Source of the DNA: Begonia masoniana
Taxonomy: Eukaryota > Streptophyta > Magnoliopsida > Cucurbitales > Begoniaceae
DNA length: 64,000 bases
Assembly (NCBI GenBank): GCA_022432975.1
Contig: CM039516.1
Location: forward strand, 28,474,051-28,538,050
Direction: 5' to 3'
A model generated the notes under the pieces. The model was given only the letters and a program-made list of their open reading frames with translations, ran no database searches and was not told where the DNA came from. The translations under genes were made by a program, and so were the position numbers. This document shows positions 26,001 through 38,312 of this stretch, one piece after another (positions within the stretch are counted from its first letter, which is position 1; each line of letters begins with the position of its first letter).

Positions 26001-28300
26001 GAACCTAAGTTATCCATTTCACCTTCAAGGTTTAAATTGAAGTGATGAGAAAGACGTGTACTAAGGACCCAATATCCTTCATGGACGCGTAATTAAGCCT
26101 TAGTAATGCGTTTGATGAAGTATAAGAAAGTTCACTTCAATCGATTTGTTCCAAAAGATTTGAACGTATCAAGCAAATGAGGTTGACTGTTACATGACTT
26201 CTGGTTAGAACCCAAGTTATCCATTTCACCTTCAAGGTTTAACTTGAAGTGATGAGAACGACGTGTACTGTTGACCCAATAACCTTCACGGTCGCGTAAT
26301 TAAGGCTTAGTAATGTGTTTGATGAAGTATACGAAAGTTCACTTCAATCGATTGGTTACAAAAGAACTGAACGTATCAAGCTAATCAGGTTGACTGTTAC
26401 ATGACTAAGTTATCCATTTCACCTTCAAGGTTTAACTTGAATTCATGAGAACGACGTGTACTGAGGACCCAATAAAATTCATGGACGCGTAATTAAGCCT
26501 TAGTAATGCGTTTGATGAAGTATAAGAAAGTTCACTTCAATCGATTTGTTCCAAAAGAATTGAACGTATCAAGCTAATGAGGTTGACTGTTACATGACTT
26601 GTGGTTAGAACCTAAGTTATCCATTTCACCTTCAAGGTTTAACTTGAAGTGATGAGAATGACGTGTACTGAGGACCCAATAACTCTCATGGACGCGGAAT
26701 TAAGCCTTAGTAATGCGTTTGTTAAAGTATAAGAAAGTTCACTTTAATCGATTTGTTCAAAAAGAACTGAACGTATCAAGCTAATGAGGTTGACTGTTAC
26801 ATGACTTGTGGTTAGAACCTAAGTTATCCATTTCACCATCAAGGTTTAACTTGAAGTGATGACAACGACGTGTACTGAGGACCCAATAACCTTCATGGAC
26901 GCGTAATTAAACCTTAGTAATGCGTTTGATGAAGTATAAGAGAGTTCACTTCAATCGATTTGTTCCAAAAGAACTGAACGTATCAAGCAAATGAGGTTGA
27001 CTGTTACATGACTTGTGGTTAGAACCCAAGTTATCAATTTCACCTTCAAGGTTTAACTGGAAGTGATGAGAACGACGTGTACTGTGGACCCAATAACCTT
27101 CATGGACGCGTAATTAAGCCTTAGTAATGCGTTTGATGAAGTATACGAAAGTTCCTTTCAATAGATTTGTTCCAAAAGAACTGAACGTATCAAGCTAATC
27201 AGGTTGACTGTTACATGACTAAGTTATCCATTTCACCTTCAAGGTTTAACTTGAAGTGATGAGAACGACGTCTACTAAGGACCCAACAACCTTCATGGAC
27301 GCGTAATTAAGACTTAGTAATGCGTTTGATGAAGTATAAGAAAGTTCAGTTCAATCTATTTGTTCCAAAAGAACTGAACGTATCAAGCTAATCAGGTTGA
27401 CTGTTACATGACTAAGTTATCCATTTCACCTTCAAGGTTTAACTTGAAGTCATGAGAACGACGTGTACTGAGGACCCAACAACCTTCATGGACGCGTAAT
27501 TAAGCCTTAGTAATGCGTTTGATGAAGTATAAAAAAGTTCACTTCAATCGATTTGTTCCAAAAGAACTGAACATATGAAGCTAAAAAGGTTGACTGAACA
27601 TGACTTGTGGTTAGAACCTAAGTTATCCATTTCACCTTCAAGGTTTAACTTGAAGCGATGAGAACGACGTGTACTGAGGACCCAATAACCTTCATGAAAG
27701 CGTAATTAAGCCTTAGTAATGCGTTTGATGAAGTATACGAAAGTTCACTTCAATAGATTTGTTCCAAATGAACTGAACGTATCAAGCTAATCAGGTTGAC
27801 TCTTACATGACTAAGTTATCCATTTCACCTTCAAGGTTTAACTTGAAGTCATGAGAACGACGTGTACTGAGGACCCAACAACCTTCATGGTCGCGTAATT
27901 AAGCCTTAGTAATGCGTTTGATGAAGTATAAGAAAGTTCAATTCAATTTTTTTGTTCCAAAAGAACTGAACATATGAAGATAAAAAGGTTGACTGTTACA
28001 TGACTTGTGGTTAGAACCTAAGTTATCCATTTCACCTTCAAGGTTTAACTTGAAGTGATGAGAACGACGTGTACTGTGGACCCAAAAACCTTCATGGACG
28101 CGTAATTAAGCCTTAGTAATGCGTTTGATGAAGTATACGAAAGTTCACTTCAATAGATTTGTTCCAAATGAACTGAACGTATCAAGCTAATCAGGTTTAC
28201 TGTTACATGACTAAGTTATCCATTTCACCTTCAAGGTTTAACTTGAAGTCATGAGAACGACGTGTACTGAGGACCCAACAACCTTCATGGACGCGTAATT
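23100..28300 (-). repeat. 193-bp monomer subfamily interspersed among 207-bp monomers
   Basis: Nine monomers lack the same 14 bases (ttgtggttagaacc), leaving tacatgactaagttatcc, at about 23147, 23753, 24776, 25796, 26403, 27215, 27409, 27808 and 28206. All carry the linked change ctaatcagg for ctaatgagg, so they share one origin. Spacings of about 607, 814 and 1021 bp equal 3, 4 or 5 monomers minus 14, showing spread as part of mixed blocks. Confidence 0.9.
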
Positions 28301-31300
28301 AAGCCTTAGTAATGCGTTTGATGAAGTATAAGAACGTTCACTTCAATCTATTTGTTCCAAAAGAACTGAACATATGAAGCTAAAAAGGTTGACTGTTACA
28401 TGACTTGTGGTTAGAACCTAAGTTATCCATTTCACCTTCAAGGTTTAACTTGAAGTGATGAGAACGACGTGTTTGGAGGACCCAATAACCTTCATGGACG
28501 CGTAATTAAGCCTTAGTAATGCGTTTGATGAAGTATAAGAAAGTTCACTTCAATCGATTTGTTCCAAAAGAACTGAACGTATCAAGCTAATGAGGTTGAC
28601 TGTTACATGACTTGTGGTTAGAACCTAAGTTATCCATTTCACCTTCAAGGTTTAACTTGAAGTCATGAGAACGACGTGTACTGTTGACCCAATGACCTTC
28701 ATGGACGCGTAATTAAGCCTTAGTAATGCGTTTGATGAAGTATAAGAAAGTTCACTTCAATCGATTTGTTCCAAAAGAACTGAACGTATCAAGCTAATGA
28801 GGTTGACTGTTACATGACTTGTGGTTAGAACCTAAGTTATCCATTTCACCATTAAGGTTTAACTTGAAGTGATGAGAACGACGTGTACGGAGGAACCAAT
28901 AACCTTCATGGACACGTAATTAAGCCTTAGTAATGCGTTAGATGAAGTATAAGAAAGTTCACTTCAATCGATTTGTTCCAAAAAAACTGAACGTATGAAG
29001 CAAATGAGGTTGACTGTTACATGACTTGTGGTTAGAACCAAAGTTATCTATTTCACCTTCAAGGTTTAACTTGAAGTGATGAGAAGAACTTGTATTGAGG
29101 ACCCAACAACATTCATGGACGCGTAATTAAGCCTTAGTAATGCGTTTGATGAAGTATACGACAGATCACTTCAATCGATTTGTTCCAAAAGACCTGAACG
29201 TATCAATCTAATGAGGTTGACTGTTATATTACTTGTGGTTAGAACCTAAGTTATCAATTTCACCTTCAAGGTTTAACTTGAAGTGATGAGAACGCCGTGT
29301 ACGGAGGACCCAATAACCTTCATGGACGCGTAATTAAGCCTTAGTAATGCGTTAGATGAAGTATAAGAAAGTTCACTTCAATCGATTTGTTCCAAAAGAA
29401 CTGAACGTATGAAGCAAAGGAGGTTGACTGTTACATGACTTGTGGTTAGAACCTAAGTTATCCATTCATCTTCAAGGTTTAACTTGAAGTGATAAGAACG
29501 ACCTGTACTGAGGACCCAATAACCTTCATGGACGCGTAATTAAGCCTTAGTAATGCGTTAGATGAAGTATAAGAAAGTTCACTTCAATCGATTTGTTCCA
29601 AAAGAACTGAACGTATGAAGCAAATGAGGTTGACTGTTACATGACTTGTGGTTAGAACCTAAGTTATCCATTTCATCTTCAAGGTTTAACTTGAAGTGAT
29701 GAGAACGACGTGTACTGAGGACCCAATAAGCCTCATGGACGCGTAATTAAGCCTTAGTAATGCGTTTGATGAAGTATACGACAAGTCACTTCAATCTATT
29801 GTTCCAAAAGACTGAACGATATCAAGCTAATGAGGTGACTGTTACATGACTTGTGGTTAGAACCTAAGTTATCCATTTCACCTTCAAGGTTTAACTTGAA
29901 GTGATGAGAACGACGTGTCTGGAGGACCCAATAACCTTCATGGACGCGTATTAAGCCTTAGTAATGCGTGATTGAAGTATAAGAAAGTTCACTTCAATCG
30001 ATTTGTTCCAAAAAGAATGAACGTATGCAAGCTAATGAGGTTGACTGTTACAGGACTTGTGGTAGAACCTAAGTTATCCATTTCACCTTCAAGGTTTAAC
30101 TTGAAGTTATGAGACGACGTGTATGATGACCCAATACCTTCAGGACGCGTAATTAAGCCTTAGTAATGCGTTTGATGAAGTATAAGAAAGTTCACTTCAT
30201 CGATTTGTTCCAAAGAACTGAACGTATCAAGCTAATGAGGTTGACTGTTATATTACTTGTGGTTAGAACCTAAGTTATCAATTTCACCTTCAAGGTTTAA
30301 CTTGAAGTGATAAGAACGCCGTGTACGGAGGACCCAATAACCTTCATGGACGCGTAATTAAGCCTTAGTAATGCGTTAGATGAAGTATAAGAAAGTTCAC
30401 TTCAATCGATTTGTTCCAAAAGAACTGAACGTATGAAGCAAATGAAGTTGACTGTTACATGACTTGTGGTTAGAACCTAAGTTATCCATTTCACCTTCAA
30501 GGTTTAACTTGAAGTGATGAGAAGGAATTGTACTGAGGACCCAATAACATTCATGGACGCTTAATTAAGCCTTAGTAATGCGTTTGATGAAGTATAAGAA
30601 AGTTCACTTCAATCGATTTGTTCCAAAAGAACTGAACGTATTAAGCTAATGAGGTTGACTGTTACCTTACTTGTGGTTAGAACCTAAGTTATCCATTTTA
30701 CCTTCAAGGTTTAACTTGAAGTTATGAGAACAATGTGTACAGAGGACCCAATAAACTTTATGGACGCGTCATTAAGCCTTAGTACTGCGTTTGATGAAGT
30801 ATAAGAAAGTTCACTTCAATCGATTTGTTCCAAAAGAACTGAACGTATCAAGCTAATGAGGTTTACTGCTACATGACTTGTGGTTAGAACCTAAGTTATC
30901 CATTTCACCTTCAAGGTTTAACTTTAAGTGATGAGAACGACGTGTACTGTGGACCCAATAACAATCATGGATGCGTAATTAAGCCTTAGTAATGCGTTTG
31001 ATGAAGTATACGAAAGATCACTTCAATCGATTTGTTCCAAAAGACCTGAACGTATCAAGCTAATGAGGTTGACTGTTACATCACTTGTGGTTAGAACCTA
31101 AGTTATCCATTTCACCTTCAAGGTTTAACTTGAAGTTATGAGAACGACGTGTACTGAGGACCCAATAACCTTCATGGACGCGTAATTAAGCTTTAGTAAT
31201 GCGTTTGATGAAGTATAAGAAAGTTCACTTCAATCGATTTGTTCCAAAAGAAATGAACGTATCAAGCTAGTGAGGTTGACTGTTAAATAACTTGTGGTTG

Positions 31301-31679
31301 AACCTAAGTTATCCATTTCACCTTCAAGATTTAACTTGAAGTTATGAGAACGACGTGTATGAGGACCCAATAACCTTCATGGACGCGTAATTAAGCTTTA
31401 GTAATGCGTTTGAGGAAGTATAAAAAAGTTCACTTCAATCGATTTGTTCCAAAAGAAATGAACGTATCAAGCTAATGAGGTTGACTGTTAAATAACTTCT
31501 GGTTAGAACCTAAGTTATCCATTTCACCTACAAGGTTTAACTTGAAGTTATGAGAACGACGTGTACTGAGCACCCAATAAGCTTCATGGACGCGTAATTA
31601 AGCCTTAGTAATGCGTTTGATGAAGTATAAGAAAGTTCACTTCAATCTATTTGTTCCAAAAGAACTGAACGAATCAAGC

Positions 31680-33550
31680 TAATGAAGTTGACTGTTACAT
31701 GACTTGTGGTTAGAAATTAAGTTATCCATTTCACCTTCAATGTTTAACTTGAAGTCATGAGAACGACGTGTACTGAAGACCCAATAACCTTCATGGACGC
31801 GTAATTAAGCCTTAGTAATGCGTTTGATGTAGTATAAGAAAGTTCACTTCAATCGATTTGTTCCAAAAGAAATGAACGTATCAAGCTAATGAGGTTTATT
31901 GTTACATGACTTGTGGTTAGAACCTAAGTTATCCATTTCACCTTCAAGGTTTAACTTGAAGTTATAAGAACGACGTGTATGAATACCCAATAACCTTCAT
32001 GGACGCATAATTAAGCCTTAGTAATGCGTTTGATGAAGTATAAGAAAGTTCACTTCAATCGATTTGTTCCAAAAGAATTGAGCGTATCAAACTAATGAGG
32101 TTGACTGTTACATGACTTGTGGTTAGAACCTAAGTTATCCATTTCACCTTCAAGGTTTAACTTGAAGTCATGAGAACGACTTTTACTGAGGACCCAATAA
32201 CCTTCATGGACGTGTAATTAAGCCTTAATAATGCGTTTGATGAAGTATAAGAAAGTTCACTTAAATCGATTTGTTCCAAAAGAACTGAACGTATCAAGCT
32301 AGTGAGGTTGACTGTTACATGACTTGTGGTTGAGAACCTAAGTTATCCATTTCACCTTCAAGGTTTAACATGAAGTGATGAGAACGACGTGTACTGAGGA
32401 CCCAATAACCTTCATGGACGCGTAATTAAGCCTTAGTAATGCGTTTGATGAAGTATCAGAAAGTTCACTTCAATCGATTTGTTCCAAAAGAATTGAACGT
32501 ATCAAGCTAATGAGGTTGACTGTTACATAACTTGTGGTTAGAACCTAAGTTATCCATTTCACCTTCAAGGTTTAACATGAAGTTATGAGAACGACGTGTA
32601 CTGAGGACCCAATAAGCCTCATGGATGCGTAATTAAGCCTTAGTAATGCGTTTGATGAAGTATAAGAAAGTTCACTTAAATCGATTTGTTCCAAAAGAAC
32701 TGAACGTAATCAAGCTAATGAAGTTGACTGTTACATGACTTGTGGTTAGAAATTAAGTTATCCATTTCACCTTCAATGTTTAACTTGAAGTCATGAGAAC
32801 GACGTGTACTGAAGACCCAATAACCTTCATGGACGCGTAATTAAGCCTTAGTAATGCGTTTGATGTAGTATAAGAAAGTTCACTTCAATCGATTTGTTCC
32901 AAAAGAAATGAACGTATCAAGCTAATGAGGTTTATTGTTACATGACTTGTGGTTAGAACCTAAGTTATCCATTTCACCTTCAAGGTTTAACTTGAAGTTA
33001 TAAGAACGACGTGTATGAATACCCAATAACCTTCATGGACGCATAATTAAGCCTTAGTAATGCGTTTGATGAAGTATAAGAAAGTTCACTTCAATCGATT
33101 TGTTCCAAAAGAATTGAGCGTATCAAACTAATGAGGTTGACTGTTACATGACTTGTGGTTAGAACCTAAGTTATCCATTTCACCTTCAAGGTTTAACTTG
33201 AAGTCATGAGAACGACTTTTACTGAGGACCCAATAACCTTCATGGACGTGTAATTAAGCCTTAATAATGCGTTTGATGAAGTATAAGAAAGTTCACTTAA
33301 ATCGATTTGTTCCAAAAGAACTGAACGTATCAAGCTAATGAGGTTGACTGTTACATGACTTGTGGTGAGAACCTAAGTTATCCATTTCACCTTCAAGGTT
33401 TAACATGAAGTGATGAGAACGACGTGTACTGAGGACCCAATAACCTTCATGGACGCGTAATTAAGCCTTAGTAATGCGTTTGATGAAGTATCAGAAAGTT
33501 CACTTCAATCGATTTATTCCAAAAGATTTGAACGTATCAAGCTAATGAGG
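31680..33550 (-). repeat. 5-monomer higher-order repeat (~1036 bp x ~2)
   Basis: A set of rare variants (gaagttgactg with tagaaattaag; ttgatgtagtataag; gtgtatgaatacccaat; gaattgagcgtatcaaac; gaacgacttttactg) occurs in the same order twice. The first marker is at 31681 and 32717, an offset of 1036 bp = 5 x 207 + 1. Confidence 0.85.
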
Positions 33551-34264
33551 TTGACTGTTACATGACTTGTGGTTAGAACCTAAGTTATCCATTTCACCTT
33601 CAAGGTTTAACATGAAGTGATGATAACGACTTGTACTGAGGACCCAATAACCTTCATGGATGCGTAATTAAGCCTTAGTAATGCGTTTGATGAAGTATAA
33701 GAAAGTTCACTTAAATCGATTTGTTCCAAAAGCACTGAACGTATCAAGCTAATGAGGTTGACTGTTACATGACTTGTGGTGAGAACCTAAGTTATCCATT
33801 TCACCTTCAAGGTTTAACATGAAGTGATGAGAACGACGTGTACTGAGGACCCAATAACCTTCATGGACGCGTAATTAAGCCTTAGTAATGCGTTTGATGA
33901 AGTATCAGAAAGTTCACTTCAATCGATTTGTTCCAAAAGATTTGAACGTATCAAGATAATGAGGTTGACTGTTACATGACTTGTGGTTAGAACCTAAGTT
34001 ATCCATTTCACCTTCAAGGTTTAACATGAAGTGATGAGAACGACTTGTACTGAGGACCCAATAACCTTCATGGATGCGTAATTAAGCCTTCGTAATGCGT
34101 TTGATGAAGTATAAGAAAGTTCACTTCAATCGATTTGTTCCAAAAGAACTGAACGTATGAAGCTAATGAGAATGACTGTTACATGACTTGTGGTTAGAAC
34201 CTAAGTTATCCATTTCACCTTCAAGGTTTAACTTGAAGTGAAGAGAAACACTTGTACTGAGGAC

Positions 34265-34899
34265 TGATGCGAACCCTTTGGGTGCAAACCCTTAGAACCC
34301 TCAAAAGTTGGAAAAGAACCCCGAAACTAAGAAATAGAGTAGGTGATCGAAGAGAAACCCGTAGGAAACTAGTCCTAAAGACCCCAACTCTAAATGAAAC
34401 AACAAGTGATCAATTCTTGCTGAGTTTGGTTTGGTTCATTCAAGAACAAAGAGGAGAATACTCTCACAATGCATCACCAACAATAATAGCCTCCGTTACA
34501 AGATAAACTTGCCCCTTTTATAGTAGGCAGAAAAGAAAACCCTAAAATAACCCAAAAATAGCCCAAATCGTTGGGCCATTACCACAAGTCTTTGGGCATG
34601 GAAAAATACTAAAAATAATAAACTGAACTAAGAAAGCCAAATACCAAATCGGCCCATAAAGTACTATATCTTCTCAAGCTGATTCTCTTCATTTAAGGCT
34701 TCGATAAGTGTGTAATACGTTGAAAACTTCCTTCTTCATTTTGAGCAATCTTTTCAACATTAAAGTAAGTTTTGAATAGCCTTTTGAAATGGCTCGAGCT
34801 CTTGTCAATGGACCTTGTGGTAGTTGTATTGAATCCTCTTTAGCCATTGATGTATCCTTTTGATTTGCGTCTATAGAATCCACCTCTTCAAGCCTATCA
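34265..34899 (-). repeat. 3' LTR of the outer CRM-like element
   Basis: 635 bp, matching 44877-45523 (647 bp) over its length with scattered substitutions and small indels (for example ggctcgagc against gctttagctcgagc). On the minus strand it starts TGATAGGC and ends GCATCA. A CTATAAAAG TATA-type box lies at 34515-34523 on the minus strand. Confidence 0.92.
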
Positions 34900-35117
34900 T
34901 TCCCTCCCTCCTCAAAAGGATTCGACCTCGAATCAGATCCTACATCAAAGGGAGATAAATCAGCAACATTAAAAGTAGAAGAAATGTTATGTTCGCCTCG
35001 TAGATCCAATGAGTAAGCATTGTCGTTGATCCTTTTCAAAACTTGGAATGGTCTGTCGCCACGTGGAGCTAATTTTGATCGCCTTTTTTTGGGAAACCTT
35101 TCCTTTCTCATATGCAC
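34689..35117 (-). pseudogene. pol: Integrase C-terminus and LTR-encoded polyprotein tail
   Basis: Continuation of the pol frame after a one-base frameshift near 35215. The first part has the integrase C-terminal GPY/F-type barrel sequence (KERFPKKRRSKLAPRGDRPF, then VLKRIND and AYSLDL). It continues with SNPFEEGGND, crosses the polypurine tract into the 3' LTR, and encodes an acidic and polar tail with QGPLTRARA. An LTR-encoded TRAR/TRSR tail recurs in all four CRM-like LTRs of this window, so the overlap of pol with the LTR is a real family property and not chance. The tail frame here ends at 34689. Confidence 0.85.
34900..34916 (-). other. Polypurine tract of the outer element
   Basis: On the minus strand a run of purines (ttttgaggagggaggga) directly precedes the LTR start TGATAGGC, the position of the plus-strand primer in LTR elements. 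It overlaps the coding frame (EEGGN). Confidence 0.85.
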
Positions 35118-36868
35118 CCAAACCCAATCACCCGGTTCAAAAACAACTTTTTTTCTTCCTTTATTAACTCGAGCAGCAACCTGTTTGTTTCTTTTCTCAA
35201 TGTGCTCATGAACTTTTCATGGATGCGTTTCACAAGTTCTGCCTTCTTTTTTCCATCCAGACTACTCAATTCATTCACAGGTATCTCAATCAAATCCAAA
35301 GGAGTTAGTGGATTAAAACCATATACGATTTCAAAAGGTGAAAAATGTGTTGTGCTGTGAACAGTTCTGTTATATGAAAATGCAACCAATGGCAAACATT
35401 CTTCCCAAGATTTCAAGTTCTTACCTACAACACTGCGCAATACCTGTATGACTGTTCGATTAACAACCTCAGTTTGTCCATCCGTTTGAGGATGACACGT
35501 TGTAGAAAAGAGAAGTTTAGTTCCTAACTTACCCCATAAAACCTTCCAAAAGTAACTTAGAAATTTCACATCTCTATCTGATACAATAGACTTAGGAACA
35601 CCATGTAAACGCACAATATCTCGAAAGAAAAGATTTGCAATATGTGTAGCATCATCAGTCTTGTGACAAGCAATGAAATGTGCCATTTTGCTAAATCTAT
35701 CCACAACCACAAAAACAGAATCATGTCCATTTCTAGATCTAGGCAATCCCAAAACAAAATCCATACTAATATGCATCCATGGCTCACTAGGAACAGGGAG
35801 CGGACTATATAAACCATGAGGTTGAATCTTAGATTTTGCCTTTCTACATGTCACGCAACAATCACAAAAACGTACAACATCTCTTTTCATTTTTGGCCAA
35901 TAAAAATGCTCATTTAAAATGTCAAGTGTACGTTTAGTTCCAAAATGACCCATCAAACCTCCACAATGAGCTTCATGCACTAATAACTCACGCATAGAAC
36001 TTACTGGAATGCAAAGTTTATTTTCCTTAAACAAAAACTTATCATGCTTATAGAATTTCCCAAATCCACCTTTACTACATAAACCATATACTTTAGCAAA
36101 ATCCAAATCATTCTCATACAGATCAATTAAATGTGAGAACCCCATCATTTTAGCACTCAGCGAATTCAATAGAGCGTACCTGCGAGAAAGTGCATCTGCC
36201 ACAACATTCTCCTTGCCTTGTTTATACTTTATTACATATGGAAACGTCTCTATAAACTGCATCCACCTTGCATGTCTTTTGTTTAACTTATTTTGACTTT
36301 TCAAATGCCGCAAGGATTGATGATCAGTGTGGATAATGAACTCCTTGGGCCATAAATAATGCTGCCATGTTTCCAAAGATCGAACCAATGCATATAACTC
36401 CTTATCGTAAGTTGGATAATTCAATGCAGCTCCACTTAACTTCTCACTAAAGTAAGCTATAGGACGCTTTTCTTGTATTAACACAGCTCCAATTCCAACA
36501 CCTGAAGCATCACACTCAAGCTCAAAAGCAACAGAAAAGTTAGGCAACGCTAGAACTGGTGCAGTACACAATTTTTCTTTTACTAATTCAAAAGACTTAC
36601 TTTGTTCTTCTCCCCAATAAAAATCAACATTCTTTTTAATAACTTCAGTGAGGGGTGCAGCAATGGTGCTGAAGTTCTTAACAAAACGCCTATAAAATGA
36701 AGCCAAACCATGAAAACTTCTTACCTCCTTGATTGACTTAGGTGTTGGCCAATCCATGATTGCCTTAATCTTTTCCTTGTCTACCTTTATACCATCAGCA
36801 CTAATCACATAACCAAGGAAAACAACACTATCCAAACAGAACACACACTTTTGAAGGTTAGCATACAA
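35108..36868 (-). pseudogene. pol: RT C-terminus, RNase H and integrase of the outer element
   Basis: 586 residues, open from just after an in-frame TAA. In order: RT connection ([30 protein letters not shown]), RNase H ([28 protein letters not shown]: the D, E and D residues are present), the integrase HHCC finger ([13 protein letters not shown] and CDCCVTC), and the catalytic core with [20 protein letters not shown] and [13 protein letters not shown] (D, D, E present). Near 35215 one base is missing or extra, so the last ~35 residues are out of frame and similarity resumes at 35117. Separated from the RT part only by the stop at 36872-36874, in the same frame. The domains are intact but the gene is not. 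Confidence 0.92.
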
Positions 36869-36871
36869 TTT

Positions 36872-37576
36872 TTATTCTCTAAGAACATCAAGTACACATT
36901 TAACATGTTTAGCATGCTCATCAACAGATCGACTATAAATCAATATATCATCAAAATACACAACAACAAACTTACCAATGAATGCTCTTAAAACATAATT
37001 CATTAAATGCATGAAAGTGCTAGGTGCATTCGTTAAACCAAAAGGCATAACTAGCCATTCATACAAGCCAAACTTTGTTTTAAATGCTGTTTTCCATTCA
37101 TCTCCTTCTCTCATCCTAATTTGATGATATCCACTTTTAAGATCGATTTTACTAAAAATGTTTGCATCATGCAACTCATCTAACAAGCCATCTAAACGAG
37201 GTATGGGATAGCGATATTTTACCGTGATGTTGTTTATAGCTCTACAATCAACACACATTCGCCAACTCCCATCTTTTTTTGGAACTAGAAGAACTGGTAC
37301 TGCACATGGGCTCATACTCTCTCGTACGAATCCTTTAGTCATTAGCTCTTCCACTTGTCTCTGCAATTCTTTTGTCTCCTCTGGATTACTTCGATAAGCT
37401 GGACGATTAAGAATAACAGCTCCTGGAACAAAATCTATATGGTGCTCGATACCCCTTACGGGTGGTAATCCAGCCGGCGTATCTTCAAGAAACACATCTT
37501 CATAATCCTGTAACAAAGAAACAAAGACACTAGGCAAGCAAGAAACATCAAAAGTTAGATAATTCTCCTTAGGCAC
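36872..37576 (-). pseudogene. pol: Reverse transcriptase, N-terminal part, of the outer element
   Basis: 234 residues. The pre-RT segment (CLPSVFVSLLQDYEDVFLED) is followed by the palm and fingers: PVLLVPKKDGSWRMCVDCRA, KYRYPIPRLDGLLDELH, FSKIDLKSGYHQIRM, FGLTNAPSTFMHLMN and the catalytic VVYFDDILIYS (YFDD, two Asp present). It stops at TAA 36872-36874 in the middle of the RT domain (after VLDVLRE); the downstream piece from 36868 is in the same frame. This is a single nonsense change, most simply from GAA-AAx context. Upstream, a one-base shift near 37585 separates it from the protease-linker frame. Confidence 0.92.
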
Positions 37577-38305
37577 TAAAAGAGTAAGATATGATGCCTT
37601 GCCAATAATGCTTTTCTTACTTCTCTCTCTTTCATATATAGAATCACATCTTTTTTGTTCTTACTCCCTTCCTCACTCTTTTTCTTTTCATTTCTCAATC
37701 CATTCTGATTTTCTCTCACCTTTTCTCTCTGTTCTTCATTCTTATTTTCACTCATATTTTCTCTCTTATTTCCACTCCATTTTTCTCTCTCACATTGAAG
37801 ACGTAGTTGATCTTCTAGAACTTGTCTGGGTGACAATGGAACAAGTGTTGTAACTCTTCTTTCCTTTTCAAAAGTATATCGATTCTTGAATCCATCGTGG
37901 CTAACCTTTCGATCGTATTGCCACGGTCTTCCCAAAAGAATATGACCAGCCTGCATTGGAACTACATCGCATAAAATCTCATCATGATACCTTCCAATGG
38001 AAAAGGAGATCAACACTTGTTTATTAACCTTCATTTCTCCACATTCACTTAACCATTCACGTTAAGTGAATTAGCAAACTGCAAACCTTACCATTCACGT
38101 GACATCGAGTATGAAAAATATTCTCTCTTTGCTGTTCTTTGTCATCTCCATTGACTTGTGAAGCAAGAGCTCGACGAACTACTAAAATTTCTCCTTCTAC
38201 AGCATACTCTATCCCTTCATTATCTTTGTTGTCATCCTCTAATTCCGGTGTCATAGTCTCCTCTTCACTCTCACTAGCTATCTCTCCATCTTCTTGCAAT
38301 AACAT
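37576..38305 (-). pseudogene. pol: Protease region with active-site deletion, and charged linker
   Basis: Two frames. 38057-38305 (acidic linker, then VNGKVCSLLI, where the retropepsin active site D-[ST]-G or D-G-G should follow) ends within a few residues. 37576-38034 resumes at KVNKQVLISF, a later part of the protease, with the flap-side ILLGRPWQYDRK motif. The stretch carrying the catalytic Asp is missing at about 38035-38065 and the frame changes there, so no active protease can be made. After the protease comes a long Lys/Glu/Asn linker (about 37630-37760) before RT; the nested derivative at 42264 has the same kind of linker. Upstream, one extra base at ~38315 shifts gag out of frame. 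Confidence 0.82.
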
Positions 38306-38312
38306 TACGCGC

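Larger units (their letters stand above)
22296..34264 (-). repeat. 207-bp satellite array, reverse orientation (main block, part 2)
   Basis: About 58 monomers continuing the reverse block. From about 22.7 kb on, the variant aagctaatgagg gradually replaces aagcaaatgagg, so array composition changes along its length. It contains the 193-bp subfamily (23.1-28.3 kb), a 5-mer higher-order repeat (31.7-33.6 kb) and, at 33.4-34.0 kb, a 414-bp two-monomer repeat (gaagtatcagaaag type). It ends at tactgaggac, where the LTR at 34265 starts. Frames such as 24472-24672 are read-through. Confidence 0.97.

Noticed and set aside
37599..37853. Ser/Phe/His-rich plus-strand frame
   Set aside because: It is the complement of the Lys/Glu linker between protease and RT.
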